In this document: positions 1 to 9,617 of the stretch, piece after piece
How the letters are laid out: each line of letters starts with the position of its first letter
Numbering within the stretch: position 1 is the first letter of the stretch
Origin: Rhodobacterales bacterium HKCCE4037
Lineage (GTDB): Bacteria > Pseudomonadota > Alphaproteobacteria > Rhodobacterales > Rhodobacteraceae
Direction of reading: 5' to 3'
Assembly: GCA_015689645.1 (NCBI GenBank)
Contig: WVSM01000001.1
Coordinates: 248,001 to 312,000 of the forward strand
Length of the DNA: 64,000 nucleotides
Translations under genes and position numbers: made by a program
The notes under the pieces: model-generated
Databases searched by the model: none
The model's input: the letters and a program-made list of their open reading frames with translations, nothing else
Told to the model about the DNA's origin: nothing

Positions 1-3000
1 CGATCAGCAAGCTGGTCGTGGAACACACGCAGGATGGCCACGACAACTCGGGCATCCACATCACCGACATCTTCTTCGACACCGGCTACGAGCTGGGTGA
101 CGGCGACGGTGGCGACGATGTCATCACCGGCGGTGCCGGCGCGGACATGATGTACGGCGAGGGGGGCGACGACACCTTCCTGGTGGGCAATTCCGCCGAT
201 GCCGATGGCGACGTGGTCGACGGTGGTAACGGGCCGGACGAGAACGCCGACAACGACGTGCTCGACCTGCGCGGCGCAGGCCGCGTGGTGATCGACGCGG
301 TCGCAGACCCTGACGACAACGGTGCGCAGACCGGCACCGCGACGTTCCAGGATGGCTCCGTCCTGTCGTTCTCGGGCATCGAGACGATCCTGACCGACCC
401 GTTCAACGAAGGCCCGAAGGCCAACGATGACGAAATCCCGGTCGACGAGGACGACAGCGTCACCTTCAACCCGACGCTGAACGACACCGATGGCGATGGC
501 GACCCTCTGGAGGTCGTTTCCATCGGCACGCCGGCCAACGGCACGCTGACCGACAATGGCGACGGCACCTACACCTACACGCCGAACGAGAACTTCAACG
601 GCACGGACGAGGTGAAATACACCGTGTCCGACGGCATGGGTGGCACGGACGAGGCGACGATCACCTTCAACGTCGCCCCGGTGAACGATGATCCGGTTGC
701 GGTGAACGACTCCGTCACCCTCGACGAGGATGACACCGCCACCTTCAACCCGACGGCAAACGACACCGATGTGGATGGCGATCCGCTGACCGTCGATAGC
801 ATCGGAACGCCGGCCAACGGCACGCTGACCGACAATGGCGACGGCACCTATACCTACACGCCGAACGAGAATTTCAACGGGACTGACAGTGTCACCTACA
901 CCGTCTCGGACGGGAACGGCGGCACGGACACCGGCACGATCACCTTCAACGTGACGCCGGTGAACGACGATCCGGTTGCCAACAATGACAGTGACTCGAC
1001 CGATTTCGAGACGCCGGTGGTCATCGACCTGCTGGCCAACGATACCGATGTGGACGGCGACACGCTGACGGTGGTCTCGGCCACGGTTCCCGCCTCGCAG
1101 GGCACGCTGACGCCTACCGGCACCGAGGGGCAATATACCTTCACCCCCGCCGATGATTTCGAAGGCACGGCGACCGTGTCCTACATCATCTCGGACGGGA
1201 ACGGCGGCTTCGACAATGGCGAGCACACCATCGAGGTGGGCGCCGATCCGACCCCGCCGGATGGCGTCGTGGACGGCGAAGAGTTCGGCGAGAATATGGG
1301 GCCGGGCTACAATGACGAGAACGCGCCCACCGATGGCGGCGGCGACCAGATCGACGGCGACGACGGCGACGACGATGTGATCGAGGGCAATGGCGGCGAT
1401 GACACGATCAACGCGGGCCAGGGGTCTGACACCGTTTCGGGCGGCACCGGAAATGACAGCATCGAAGGCGGCGCTTCGCCAGACGGAGACGACCTGTCGG
1501 GTGACGAGGGCGACGACACCGTGCGTGGCGGTGGTGGCGACGACACCATCGACGGCGGCGAGGGCGACGATGTGCTGGACGGCGGCGCGGATGATGACAT
1601 CATCACTGGCGGCGACGGCAACGACAGCGTGATCGGCGGAGACGGAAACGACACCATCGACACCGGTATCCCCGGCACGCCCGACGCGGGCTTCCCCGCT
1701 TATGGTCCGTTCCCGGCGGTTGCGGCCGATGCCGACCCGAATAACGACAAGGATACCGTTGAAGCGGGTGAAGGCGACGACCTGATCAGCACCGGTGACG
1801 ATGCCGACCTGATCAGCGCAGGCCGTGGCAACGACACGGTTGATGCGGGCATCGACGATGACACCGTCGACGGCGGTGACGGCGACGATGTCATCATCGG
1901 CTCGGAAGGGAATGACTCGCTCTTCGGCGGTCAGGGCAATGACACCATCTACGGTGGCCTCGATCCGTCCTTCCCCGACGCGGTCAACATCCCCGATGAC
2001 GGCTTCGGTGCGCCCTTCGGCCCCGATCCTGACCCAGAGAACAACAAGGATTTTATCGACGGCGGTGCCGGAGACGACGTGATCTTCGGTCAGGACGACG
2101 ACGACACCATCCTTGGTGGCACCGGCAACGACACGATCGACGGCGGCGTGGACGACGACTCCATCTCCGGCGGCGCGGGTGACGACAGCCTGCTCGGCGA
2201 TCACGGCGACGACTTCATCCAGGGCAACTTCGGTGACGACACCCTTGTCGGTGGCCGTGGCAGCGATACGCTGGAAGGCAACGGTGACAACGACCTGATC
2301 ATCGGCGGTGCCGGCGACAGCATCATCGGTGGCGGTGACAGTGATACCATCATCATCGACCAGGACGAGGTCGACGGGAACGGCGACAACGATACGGCGA
2401 TCTATGTCGATGGCTCGACCAACGGCGATGACCGCGACACGCTGGACCTGAGCGGTTTCGTTTCCTACCGGAACCTGGTGGAAACCGTCGACAGCGACGG
2501 CGACTCCACCTCCGGCTCGTTGGAAGTGAAGAACGACGAGGGCGAATGGGTCCCCGTCACTTTCGCCGAGATCGAGACCCTGATCCTGCCCGAGAAGGAG
2601 CCTGACGGCATCGTGGACGGTGAAGACTTCGGCGAAGTCATGAACCCCGGCTACGACGACAGCAATGCTCCGACCGACGGTGGCGGCGACCAGATCGACG
2701 GGATCGACGGGGATGACGACTCGATCCGCGGCAATGGCGGCGACGACATCATCAACGCCGGTGAAGGCAACGACACCGTTGATGGCGGGGATGACAACGA
2801 CAGCATCCTCGGCGGCAATGGCGACGACATCATCGAAGGTGGCCAGGGCGATGACACCGTTCGCGGTGAAGACGGCAACGACACCGTCTCCGGCGGTATC
2901 GGCGACGACAGCGTGACCGGCGGCGCGGGCGATGACGTCCTCGACGGCGGCGACGGCAACGACAGCCTGACCGGCGGCTCCGGCGATGACACGATCGACG

Positions 3001-4517
3001 GCGGGCTCGGCAACGACTCGATCACCGGCTCCACCGGGAATGACTCGATAACCGACCTCGACGGCGACAACCTGATCAACTCGGACAACCCGGGGTCGTT
3101 CAACCCCGACCTCGGCACGCCGATCGGCACACCGGCTGGCGGCTTCGCGGTCGTGGCACCGGATCCGGACCCGAACGACAACAAGGACACCATCACCACC
3201 GGTGACGGAAACGACACGATTGTTGCGGGTGACGATGCGGACCTGATCGACGCTGGCAACGGCAACAACGTGGTCGACGGCGGCACCGATCGGGACACGA
3301 TCACCACCGGCTCCGGCAACGACAATGTCGTGGGTGGCGAAGGCGATGACCTGATCGAAACCGGCGACGGCGACGATACGATCACGGGCGGCACCGGCAA
3401 CCCGGCGGCCAACTTCATCGACGAGCCCAATGACGGCTTCTTCGGCGATCCGATCCTCGACAATGGCGATGACACGATCAACGCCGGCGCCGGGAATGAC
3501 GTGGTCTTCGGCGAGGACGACAACGACCTGATCGACGGTGGCGCGGGCAACGATACGCTGGATGGCGGAATCGATGACGACACCATCCTGGGTGGCGACG
3601 GCGACGATGTCATCATCGGCGGCCAGGGTGCTGACAGCCTTGAGGGCGGTTTCGGGGACGACGTGTTCAACGTCGGCACCTTCACCGACCCGAACGGTTC
3701 CGGCGATTACCAGGAAGGCGTGGGCGACACCATTGTCGGCGGCGAAGACCTGGACGATGGCGACACCGACACGCTCGACCTCACCGGTTCGGGTTCGCTG
3801 AAGGTGATCTACGACGACGCGGTCGATCCGGCGGGGGAACCCGGTGAATCGGGCACGGTGATCTTCTACAAGGACAACACGCAGACCGAGGAAACGGGCC
3901 GCCTGACCTTCAAGGAGATCGAGAACGTCATCCCCTGCTTCACGCCGGGGGCCATGATCGCCACGCCGAAGGGCGAGGTGCCCGTGGAATCCCTGCGGGA
4001 AGGCGACCGGGTGATCACCCGCGACAACGGCATACAGGAGATCCGTTGGACCGGTAGCCGCACGCTTGACCGTCAGGAACTGGCCGAACACGAGAACATG
4101 AAGCCGATCCTGATCAAGGCCGGGTCGCTGGGGCACAACCTGCCCGAACGCGACATGCTGGTCAGCCCGCAGCACCGGGTGCTGATCTCGGGTGAGACCC
4201 CGCAGCTTTACTTCGAAGAAAGCGAAGTGCTGGTTGCGGCGAAGCTCCTGGTCGGCAAGCAGGGAATCAGCGTCATGGACACGCTGCGCACGACCTACAT
4301 CCACTTCATGTTCGACCGCCACGAAGTGGTTCTGTCGGACGGCGCGTGGACGGAGAGCTTCCAGCCCGGCGATCAGTCGCTCGGCTCCATGGGCGAGGCA
4401 ACACGCGACGAGATCTTCGCGCTGTTCCCCGAACTGGCGACCGAGGACGGCCTGACCGATTACGTGGCCGCGCGCCGCTCGCTAAAGGCTCACGAGGCGA
4501 AGCTTCTGCAACTCTGA
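1..4517 (+). CDS. RTX/cadherin-like repeat protein with C-terminal Hint domain (5' end outside window)
   Basis: The reading frame is open to the left window edge, so the N-terminus is missing; a GTG at 18 is only the first possible internal start. In order: a short RTX stretch (nt 60-180), three cadherin-like/tandem repeats of about 90 residues (about nt 420-690, 700-960, 970-1240; the first two nearly identical), two long blocks of GGxGxDxhx calcium-binding nonapeptides (about 1,260-2,430 and 2,600-3,660), and a Hedgehog/intein-type Hint_2 domain. The Hint domain starts at the Cys codon 3936-3938 (CFTPGAMIATPKGE) and carries the VSPQHRV motif near 4161. Such proteins are usually secreted by type I systems and bind Ca2+; the Hint part may self-process, which is inference. 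It is extremely Asp/Gly-rich. No secretion genes lie in the window. The two RTX blocks look like an internal duplication. Confidence 0.9.
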   Translation, partial: ISKLVVEHTQDGHDNSGIHITDIFFDTGYELGDGDGGDDVITGGAGADMMYGEGGDDTFLVGNSADADGDVVDGGNGPDENADNDVLDLRGAGRVVIDAVADPDDNGAQTGTATFQDGSVLSFSGIETILTDPFNEGPKANDDEIPVDEDDSVTFNPTLNDTDGDGDPLEVVSIGTPANGTLTDNGDGTYTYTPNENFNGTDEVKYTVSDGMGGTDEATITFNVAPVNDDPVAVNDSVTLDEDDTATFNPTANDTDVDGDPLTVDSIGTPANGTLTDNGDGTYTYTPNENFNGTDSVTYTVSDGNGGTDTGTITFNVTPVNDDPVANNDSDSTDFETPVVIDLLANDTDVDGDTLTVVSATVPASQGTLTPTGTEGQYTFTPADDFEGTATVSYIISDGNGGFDNGEHTIEVGADPTPPDGVVDGEEFGENMGPGYNDENAPTDGGGDQIDGDDGDDDVIEGNGGDDTINAGQGSDTVSGGTGNDSIEGGASPDGDDLSGDEGDDTVRGGGGDDTIDGGEGDDVLDGGADDDIITGGDGNDSVIGGDGNDTIDTGIPGTPDAGFPAYGPFPAVAADADPNNDKDTVEAGEGDDLISTGDDADLISAGRGNDTVDAGIDDDTVDGGDGDDVIIGSEGNDSLFGGQGNDTIYGGLDPSFPDAVNIPDDGFGAPFGPDPDPENNKDFIDGGAGDDVIFGQDDDDTILGGTGNDTIDGGVDDDSISGGAGDDSLLGDHGDDFIQGNFGDDTLVGGRGSDTLEGNGDNDLIIGGAGDSIIGGGDSDTIIIDQDEVDGNGDNDTAIYVDGSTNGDDRDTLDLSGFVSYRNLVETVDSDGDSTSGSLEVKNDEGEWVPVTFAEIETLILPEKEPDGIVDGEDFGEVMNPGYDDSNAPTDGGGDQIDGIDGDDDSIRGNGGDDIINAGEGNDTVDGGDDNDSILGGNGDDIIEGGQGDDTVRGEDGNDTVSGGIGDDSVTGGAGDDVLDGGDGNDSLTGGSGDDTIDGGLGNDSITGSTGNDSITDLDGDNLINSDNPGSFNPDLGTPIGTPAGGFAVVAPDPDPNDNKDTITTGDGNDTIVAGDDADLIDAGNGNNVVDGGTDRDTITTGSGNDNVVGGEGDDLIETGDGDDTITGGTGNPAANFIDEPNDGFFGDPILDNGDDTINAGAGNDVVFGEDDNDLIDGGAGNDTLDGGIDDDTILGGDGDDVIIGGQGADSLEGGFGDDVFNVGTFTDPNGSGDYQEGVGDTIVGGEDLDDGDTDTLDLTGSGSLKVIYDDAVDPAGEPGESGTVIFYKDNTQTEETGRLTFKEIENVIPCFTPGAMIATPKGEVPVESLREGDRVITRDNGIQEIRWTGSRTLDRQELAEHENMKPILIKAGSLGHNLPERDMLVSPQHRVLISGETPQLYFEESEVLVAAKLLVGKQGISVMDTLRTTYIHFMFDRHEVVLSDGAWTESFQPGDQSLGSMGEATRDEIFALFPELATEDGLTDYVAARRSLKAHEAKLLQL

Positions 4518-4526
4518 GTGTGCCTA

Positions 4527-4560
4527 GGGGCCGCGTGTAACTCGCACCATACGCGGCCCC
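4527..4560 (+). terminator. Stem-loop after the RTX-Hint gene
   Basis: Perfect 10-bp stem (GGGGCCGCGT / ACGCGGCCCC) with a 14-nt loop, starting 9 nt after the RTX-Hint stop codon. No T-run follows directly; it precedes a second, stronger hairpin and may protect the mRNA 3' end. Confidence 0.5.
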
Positions 4561-4587
4561 CCGGATTATCTGCAGCAACACCACCGA

Positions 4588-4628
4588 CGGGCGGTCCTTT
4601 CCGGGGGGAAGGACCGCCCGTTCTTCTT
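4588..4628 (+). terminator. Terminator between convergent RTX-Hint and MocA-like genes
   Basis: Perfect 12-bp stem (CGGGCGGTCCTT / AAGGACCGCCCG) with a 9-nt loop, then TTCTTCTT. It sits between two convergent genes, so it is a likely Rho-independent terminator for the plus strand. Confidence 0.7.
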
Positions 4629-4644
4629 GCGTGGATCAGGGGGA

Positions 4645-5235
4645 TCAGTCGGAGGAGCGATTGGCCCGCCAGGCGGCCCAGTCTTCGGGGGTGTCAAGGT
4701 CCGTCAGCGCTCGGTTTTCGGCCAAGGGGATCAGGGCAACGTCGCGGGCGTTCGCCTTCAGGACGGATTTCGCGCCTTGATCGCCCTCCAGCCTGGCAAG
4801 CTGTTTGAGGTATTTCGGCCCAAAAATCACCGGCTGACCAGGTGTGCCATTGGCGCCGGCGGCTTGCAGGATCGGCGAAAGGTTTTGTGCGTAAAGCCCT
4901 GATAAAAGGTGCAGATCCGATGCCGTGACCTCTGGCATGTCGGCAAGGACGATCATCACCGCGCGATTTTTAACACCCTCGACCCCGGCTCGAATCGAAG
5001 CGGCCATGCCGTCTGTGCCGGTCGCTTCGACGATGTCGACGGCCAACCCGTCCAGTGCCGCCCGGCGGGCGGGTTGATCCGGCCCCAGCACCACGCGGGT
5101 ATCCCCCGCTTTCACGCAGCGCTCGGCCATCAGGCGGAGGAGCGGCTGACCGTCGACCTCCTCCATGAGCTTGTCGGCGCCCTTCATGCGGCTTGAGGCC
5201 CCGGCGGCGAGCAGGAGGATCAGCGGATCCTTCAT
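4645..5235 (-). CDS. MobA/MocA-like NTP transferase family protein
   Basis: 196 aa. The N-terminal LAAGASSRMKGADKL matches the nucleotide-binding signature of MobA-like NTP transferases (LAAGxSxRMGxxK), and a later VLADMPEV fits the metal-binding Asp segment. In the family, MocA and MobA add CMP or GMP to molybdopterin; other members are known, so the substrate here is open. The start codon overlaps the stop of the upstream FAD/GcvT dehydrogenase gene (ATGA at 5232-5235), implying translational coupling. A longer open frame reaching to 5724 was rejected because it only runs through the dehydrogenase gene in another frame. The modABC genes at 24-26 kb are compatible with molybdenum cofactor use but are not adjacent. 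Confidence 0.8.
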   Translation of the reverse strand: MKDPLILLLAAGASSRMKGADKLMEEVDGQPLLRLMAERCVKAGDTRVVLGPDQPARRAALDGLAVDIVEATGTDGMAASIRAGVEGVKNRAVMIVLADMPEVTASDLHLLSGLYAQNLSPILQAAGANGTPGQPVIFGPKYLKQLARLEGDQGAKSVLKANARDVALIPLAENRALTDLDTPEDWAAWRANRSSD

Positions 5236-7640
5236 CCGCGCATCCGCGCGCCATCGGCATCGAAGAGCGGCTCGGTGATCAGGCGGGCCGGGCGCATCTG
5301 GCCGAGGATCTCGATCTCGACCGCCAGCCCTTCGGTGGCCTTGTCGCGCGGGACGAAACCGAGCGCGATACTCTTGCCCGCATGGTGCGAATAGCCGCCG
5401 GAGGTGCAGAAGCCCTGCACCTTGCCGTCGATCCAGATCGGCTCGTACGCCACGACATCGGCGTCGTCGGCATCGACCTCGAAGGCCGCCAGCACCCGGT
5501 CGGGCGGGGCGGCACGCTCGGCCTCCGCCGCCGCGCGCCCGATGAAATCCGCGTCCTTCGTGAAGGCGATGAAGCGGTCCAGCCCGGTTTCGGCAGGCGT
5601 GTAATCGGGCGAGAATTCCCGCATCCACGAACCGAAGAACTTGTCGAGGCGCAGGCTCATCATCGCGCGCATGCCGAAGGGTTCCATGCCAAAGGGCTGC
5701 CCGGCGGCCCACAGCACGTCCCAAAGCGCGCGCTGTTCCATCGCGTCGACGTAGATCTCGTAGCCGAGGTCGCCCGTGTAGCTGACCCGCTGGACGAGGG
5801 CGGTGGACAGGCCGATGGTCAGGTGCCGCGCGTCCATGAACCTGATGGCGCTGACGTCTTCCCGCGCGACGGCCTGCAAAACCTCGCGCGCATGCGGCCC
5901 CGCAATCTGGAAGCCGGTGCGCCGGTCCGAGACATTGGTGATCGTCACGCCGTCATCGGCATGCGCCTTGAACCAGCGCATGTGGTAATCCTGCGCCCCG
6001 TAGGAGCCGGTGAGCTGGAATTGCGTCTCGCTGAGGCAGGTGATGGTGAAATCGCCGATGATCCTGCCACGCGGTGAAAGCATCGGGCTGAGCGACAGGC
6101 GGCCCGGCTGCGGGATGCGGCCCGCCATGATCCGGTCAAGCCACGCGCGGGCGCCGGGGCCCTGCACGTCATATTTGCCGAAATTCTGCACCTCGTTGAT
6201 GCCCACGGCGCCGCGCACGGCGGCCACTTCGCGGGCGGTCGCCTCGAAGGCGTTGGAGCGGCGGAAGGACGGCGTCTCGTAGCGCGGCTCATCGCCTTGG
6301 GCGAAGTAATTTGGGACCTCCAGCCCGTATTGCTGGCCCCAGACCGCGCCCATGTCGTTGAAAACATCATACATCGGCGTGGTGCGGAGCGGGCGCGCGG
6401 CGGGCAGTTCCTCGTTCGGATAGACGACGGAAAAGCGCGTCTGGTAGTTCTCGATCACCTTCGGCAACGTGTAGCCCGGCGTGATCCAGCGCCCGAAGCG
6501 GGCCACGTCCATGGCCATCACGTCACGCTCTGCCTCGCCTTCGATCATCCATTGCGCAAGGCTGAGGCCGACACCGCCGCCTTGGCTGAAGCCCGCCATC
6601 ACGCCGCAGGCCGACCAGTAGTTGCGCAGCCCCGGAACCGGGCCGACCAGCGGGTTGCCATCGGGGGCGAAAGTGAAGGGGCCGTGGATCACGGACTTGA
6701 TCCCGGCGCGTTCCAGAACCGGGAAGCGCCGGAAGGCGAAGGCGATGGACTCGGTGATCTTGTCGAAATCGTCGGGCAGCAGTTCGTGGCCGAAATCCCA
6801 CGGCGTGCCGTCGACGGCCCAGGGGCGGCAGGTTTTCTCGTAGAACCCGATGCAGAGGCCGCGCCCCTCCTGCCTGAGATAACTTTCACCGGCGGGGTCC
6901 ATGACGTGGGGATGCTCGGTGTCGCGTTCGTAGATCTCGGGCGTCTCCTCGGTCACGAGATACTGGTGTTCCATCGGGTGCAGCGGCAGGTAGCAGCCCG
7001 CCATGGCCGCCACTTCGCGCGCCCAGAGGCCCGCGGCGTTGACCACGTGTTCGGCGATCATCGTGCCCTTGTCGGTGACGATCTCCCACGATCCGTCCAC
7101 ACGAGGGTTCGTTTCCAACACCTTGGTATGCAGATGAATTTCCGCCCCGCCCATTTTCGCGGCCCTGGCATATGCATGGGTCGTGCCGGAGGGGTCGAGG
7201 TGGCCGTCGAGCGGGTCGTAGAGGCCGCCGAGCACGCCGTCGGTGTTGGTGATGGGTGCCAGCGCCTTGATCTCGTCGGGGGTGACGATCTCGGTTTCCA
7301 GCCCCATGAACCGGTGCTTGGCGCGTTCGGCCTTCAGCATGTCGAGGCGCTCGGGCGTGTCCGCGAGTGTTACGCCGCCGACATGGTGGAGCCCGCAGGA
7401 CATGCCGGTCAGGTCCTCCAGCTCCTTGTAGAGGCGGATGGTGTAGCCCTGAAGCGCGGCCATGTTGGTGTCGCCGTTCAGCGTGTGAAACCCGCCCGCC
7501 GCGTGCCATGTGGAGCCGGAGGTGAGTTCCGAACGTTCCAGCAGCGTCACGTCCGACCAGCCCAGTTTCGTCAGGTGATAGGCCACCGAACAGCCGACGA
7601 CACCGCCGCCGATAATGCAGACGCGGGTGTGGGATTTCAT
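5232..7640 (-). CDS. FAD-dependent dehydrogenase with GcvT domain (dimethylglycine/sarcosine dehydrogenase-like)
   Basis: 802 aa, the usual length of bacterial dimethylglycine/sarcosine dehydrogenase-like proteins. The N-terminus has a Rossmann dinucleotide motif (IIGGGVVGCSVAYHL, GGGVVG at residues 11-16) and STWHAAG with His46, which matches the covalent FAD-attachment region of the family. An FAD oxidoreductase domain fills about residues 1-380, then a linker domain (FAO_M) and a folate-binding aminomethyltransferase (GcvT plus C-terminal barrel) from about 430 to 795. The family oxidatively demethylates N-methylglycines and passes the C1 unit to tetrahydrofolate. The exact substrate cannot be told from sequence. 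It is followed by the overlapping MocA-like gene. Confidence 0.85.
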   Translation of the reverse strand: MKSHTRVCIIGGGVVGCSVAYHLTKLGWSDVTLLERSELTSGSTWHAAGGFHTLNGDTNMAALQGYTIRLYKELEDLTGMSCGLHHVGGVTLADTPERLDMLKAERAKHRFMGLETEIVTPDEIKALAPITNTDGVLGGLYDPLDGHLDPSGTTHAYARAAKMGGAEIHLHTKVLETNPRVDGSWEIVTDKGTMIAEHVVNAAGLWAREVAAMAGCYLPLHPMEHQYLVTEETPEIYERDTEHPHVMDPAGESYLRQEGRGLCIGFYEKTCRPWAVDGTPWDFGHELLPDDFDKITESIAFAFRRFPVLERAGIKSVIHGPFTFAPDGNPLVGPVPGLRNYWSACGVMAGFSQGGGVGLSLAQWMIEGEAERDVMAMDVARFGRWITPGYTLPKVIENYQTRFSVVYPNEELPAARPLRTTPMYDVFNDMGAVWGQQYGLEVPNYFAQGDEPRYETPSFRRSNAFEATAREVAAVRGAVGINEVQNFGKYDVQGPGARAWLDRIMAGRIPQPGRLSLSPMLSPRGRIIGDFTITCLSETQFQLTGSYGAQDYHMRWFKAHADDGVTITNVSDRRTGFQIAGPHAREVLQAVAREDVSAIRFMDARHLTIGLSTALVQRVSYTGDLGYEIYVDAMEQRALWDVLWAAGQPFGMEPFGMRAMMSLRLDKFFGSWMREFSPDYTPAETGLDRFIAFTKDADFIGRAAAEAERAAPPDRVLAAFEVDADDADVVAYEPIWIDGKVQGFCTSGGYSHHAGKSIALGFVPRDKATEGLAVEIEILGQMRPARLITEPLFDADGARMRG

Positions 7641-7795
7641 GGGCGGGCCTCCTGTGGTTGTGGCGTCATGTGAGAGGCTGGGGGAGTCCGTGGCAAGTCG
7701 AAACGCGACACGGGGACGTCGTTCGCGTGGTAAATGTTCCGCTGCCTCCGGCGGGCATTTTCAGGGAACAAAGATAGAGCTTGCGCGCGCAACCA

Positions 7796-8908
7796 TTAGC
7801 GCGCTGCGAGTTGCTCCTGCAGCAACGTGCGGACCGTGTCGCCCGGCACATCGGCCGTCACGAAGGCCTCACCGATGCCACGCGCGAGGATGAAGCGGAG
7901 TTGACCGGCGACAACCTTTTTGTCCTGTGCCATCAGCGCCAGAAGGCCGTCGGCATCCGGCAGATCGCCGGGGATATCCGCAAGGTCGCGCTTCATGCCC
8001 ATGGCGGCGAGGTGTTCGCGGACGCGGCTGGGATCTTCCTGGGCGCAGAGGCCGAGGCGGGAGGACAATTCGAACGCCAGCGCGCAGCCGATGGCCACGC
8101 CTTCGCCGTGGAGAAGGCGGTCGGAGTAACCGGTCGCGGCTTCAAGCGCATGGCAGAAGGTATGGCCGAGGTTCAGGAGCGCGCGGTCGCCCTGTTCGGT
8201 CTCGTCCCGGGCGACGATATCGGCCTTCATCTGGACGGAGCGGCGCACGGCCTCTTGCCTGAGCGCGGCATCTTGCGCGAGCGCCGGGCCATTGTCTTCG
8301 AGCCACGCGAAGAAACCGGCATCGCCGAGCAGCCCGTATTTCGCGACTTCGCCATAGCCGGCAAGGAAATCGCGCGGTGTCAGCGTTCCGAGCACATCGA
8401 TATCGGCGAGCACCAGCGATGGCTGGTGGAACGCGCCGATCAGGTTCTTGCCATGGCTTGTATTGATGCCGGTCTTGCCGCCGACGGAGCTGTCGACCTG
8501 TGCCAGAAGCGAGGTGGGGATCTGCACGAAGCGGATGCCGCGCCGATGGATGGCGGCAGCGAAGCCCACGAGGTCGCCGATCACGCCGCCGCCGAAGGCA
8601 ATCACGATGTCTCGGCGTTCGACCTTTTCGGCCAGCAGCCAATCGGCCACGCGTTGCAGATGGGGCCAGCTTTTGGTGGCCTCGCCGGGTGGCAGGATCA
8701 GGCTTTCATGGGAGAGGCCGCCCGCCTCGAGCCCCGCGCGCAGGGCATCGAGATGCAGGCCGGCGACCGTTTCCTCGGTCACGATCCAGACCTTCGGACG
8801 GTCAAGAAACGGCGCAATCTCCGCGCCCGCTTGTGCGATGAGGCCTTGCCCGATCCGCACGTCGTAGCTGCGCTCACCCAAGGGGACGTGCACGTTTTCA
8901 GATGTCAT
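7796..8908 (-). CDS. aroB: 3-dehydroquinate synthase
   Basis: 370 aa from the ATG at 8908, the normal AroB length. It converts DAHP to 3-dehydroquinate, shikimate pathway step two, in the cytoplasm using NAD+ and a divalent metal. The family signature FGGGVIGDLVGFAA is at about residues 105-118, followed by QIPTSLLAQVDSSVGGKTGIN and NLGHTFCHALE with metal-ligand His residues. The start overlaps the aroK stop (ATGA at 8905-8908), giving an aroK-aroB operon on the minus strand. A longer in-frame extension to 9202 overlaps aroK and was rejected. Confidence 0.95.
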   Translation of the reverse strand: MTSENVHVPLGERSYDVRIGQGLIAQAGAEIAPFLDRPKVWIVTEETVAGLHLDALRAGLEAGGLSHESLILPPGEATKSWPHLQRVADWLLAEKVERRDIVIAFGGGVIGDLVGFAAAIHRRGIRFVQIPTSLLAQVDSSVGGKTGINTSHGKNLIGAFHQPSLVLADIDVLGTLTPRDFLAGYGEVAKYGLLGDAGFFAWLEDNGPALAQDAALRQEAVRRSVQMKADIVARDETEQGDRALLNLGHTFCHALEAATGYSDRLLHGEGVAIGCALAFELSSRLGLCAQEDPSRVREHLAAMGMKRDLADIPGDLPDADGLLALMAQDKKVVAGQLRFILARGIGEAFVTADVPGDTVRTLLQEQLAAR

Positions 8909-9480
8909 TCGGCCCGTGCCTCCGATATCACGGCGCCTTGCGCACGCAGGATGTCCATGACCCGGCTTGCCGTATCCTCGATCGACCATTGCGGTTCGAC
9001 CTCGACCTTGTTGGGGGCGAGGGCATAGGCCGGTGTCCGATCTTCCAGCAACTGCGTCAGTGTCGCCTTCGGGTTGGAGGTGCGCAGCAGGGGACGGTGG
9101 GACTTGTGCCGCACGCGCGACCAGAGAAGATCGAGATCGGCCTTCAGCCAGACCACGCAGGCTTGCGCCATCAGCATCCGGCGATTGTCCTCGGACAGCC
9201 ACGCGCCGCCGCCGGTGGACAGGATGCAGGGTGGCCCGTCGAGAAGCCGCGCGATGACCTTGCCTTCCTTGTCCCGGAAGAACGGCTCACCGTATTTCTC
9301 GAAGATTTCGGCGATCGACAGCTGTGCGGAGGCCACGATCTCGGCATCCGAATCGCGCATTTCGACCCCGAGCTCGGCGGCAAGCGCGCGGCCGATCGCG
9401 GTCTTTCCCGCCCCCATCATGCCCACCAGCACGACCGAGCGGGTCAGCTTGAGATCCTGCTGTGGCACGCTTTCGCCCAT
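8905..9480 (-). CDS. aroK: Shikimate kinase
   Basis: 191 aa from the chosen ATG at 9480; an upstream in-frame ATG at 9525 would add 15 residues. The Walker A motif GMMGAGKT is at about residues 20-27, the shikimate-binding DSD is in MRDSDAEIV, and the glycine-rich STGGGAW loop follows. It phosphorylates shikimate with ATP. It is first gene of a translationally coupled aroK-aroB pair. The divergent neighbour starts at 9618, leaving a short shared promoter region. Assignment is firm; the start is moderately certain. Confidence 0.93.
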   Translation of the reverse strand: MGESVPQQDLKLTRSVVLVGMMGAGKTAIGRALAAELGVEMRDSDAEIVASAQLSIAEIFEKYGEPFFRDKEGKVIARLLDGPPCILSTGGGAWLSEDNRRMLMAQACVVWLKADLDLLWSRVRHKSHRPLLRTSNPKATLTQLLEDRTPAYALAPNKVEVEPQWSIEDTASRVMDILRAQGAVISEARAE

Positions 9481-9617
9481 CACCGAAAAAATTGCCTCCG
9501 TAAGTGGCGAAATCCTGCCGCCCATGGCTTATATGGAAAAGACGGCGGCGGCAAACGCTGCGGTTCCGACGCGGGCGCGCGACGGGGCCAAGGATTGGAA
9601 AGAGCAGGGGCACGGCG

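Noticed and set aside
2651-3685. A 344-codon Ser/Pro-rich frame antisense to the RTX block
   Set aside because: Its repeat pattern is the mirror of the Asp/Gly nonapeptides on the other strand.
6297-7673. A 458-codon frame antisense to the FAD/GcvT dehydrogenase gene
   Set aside because: The opposite strand encodes a clear enzyme; the antisense product is low-complexity and without motifs.
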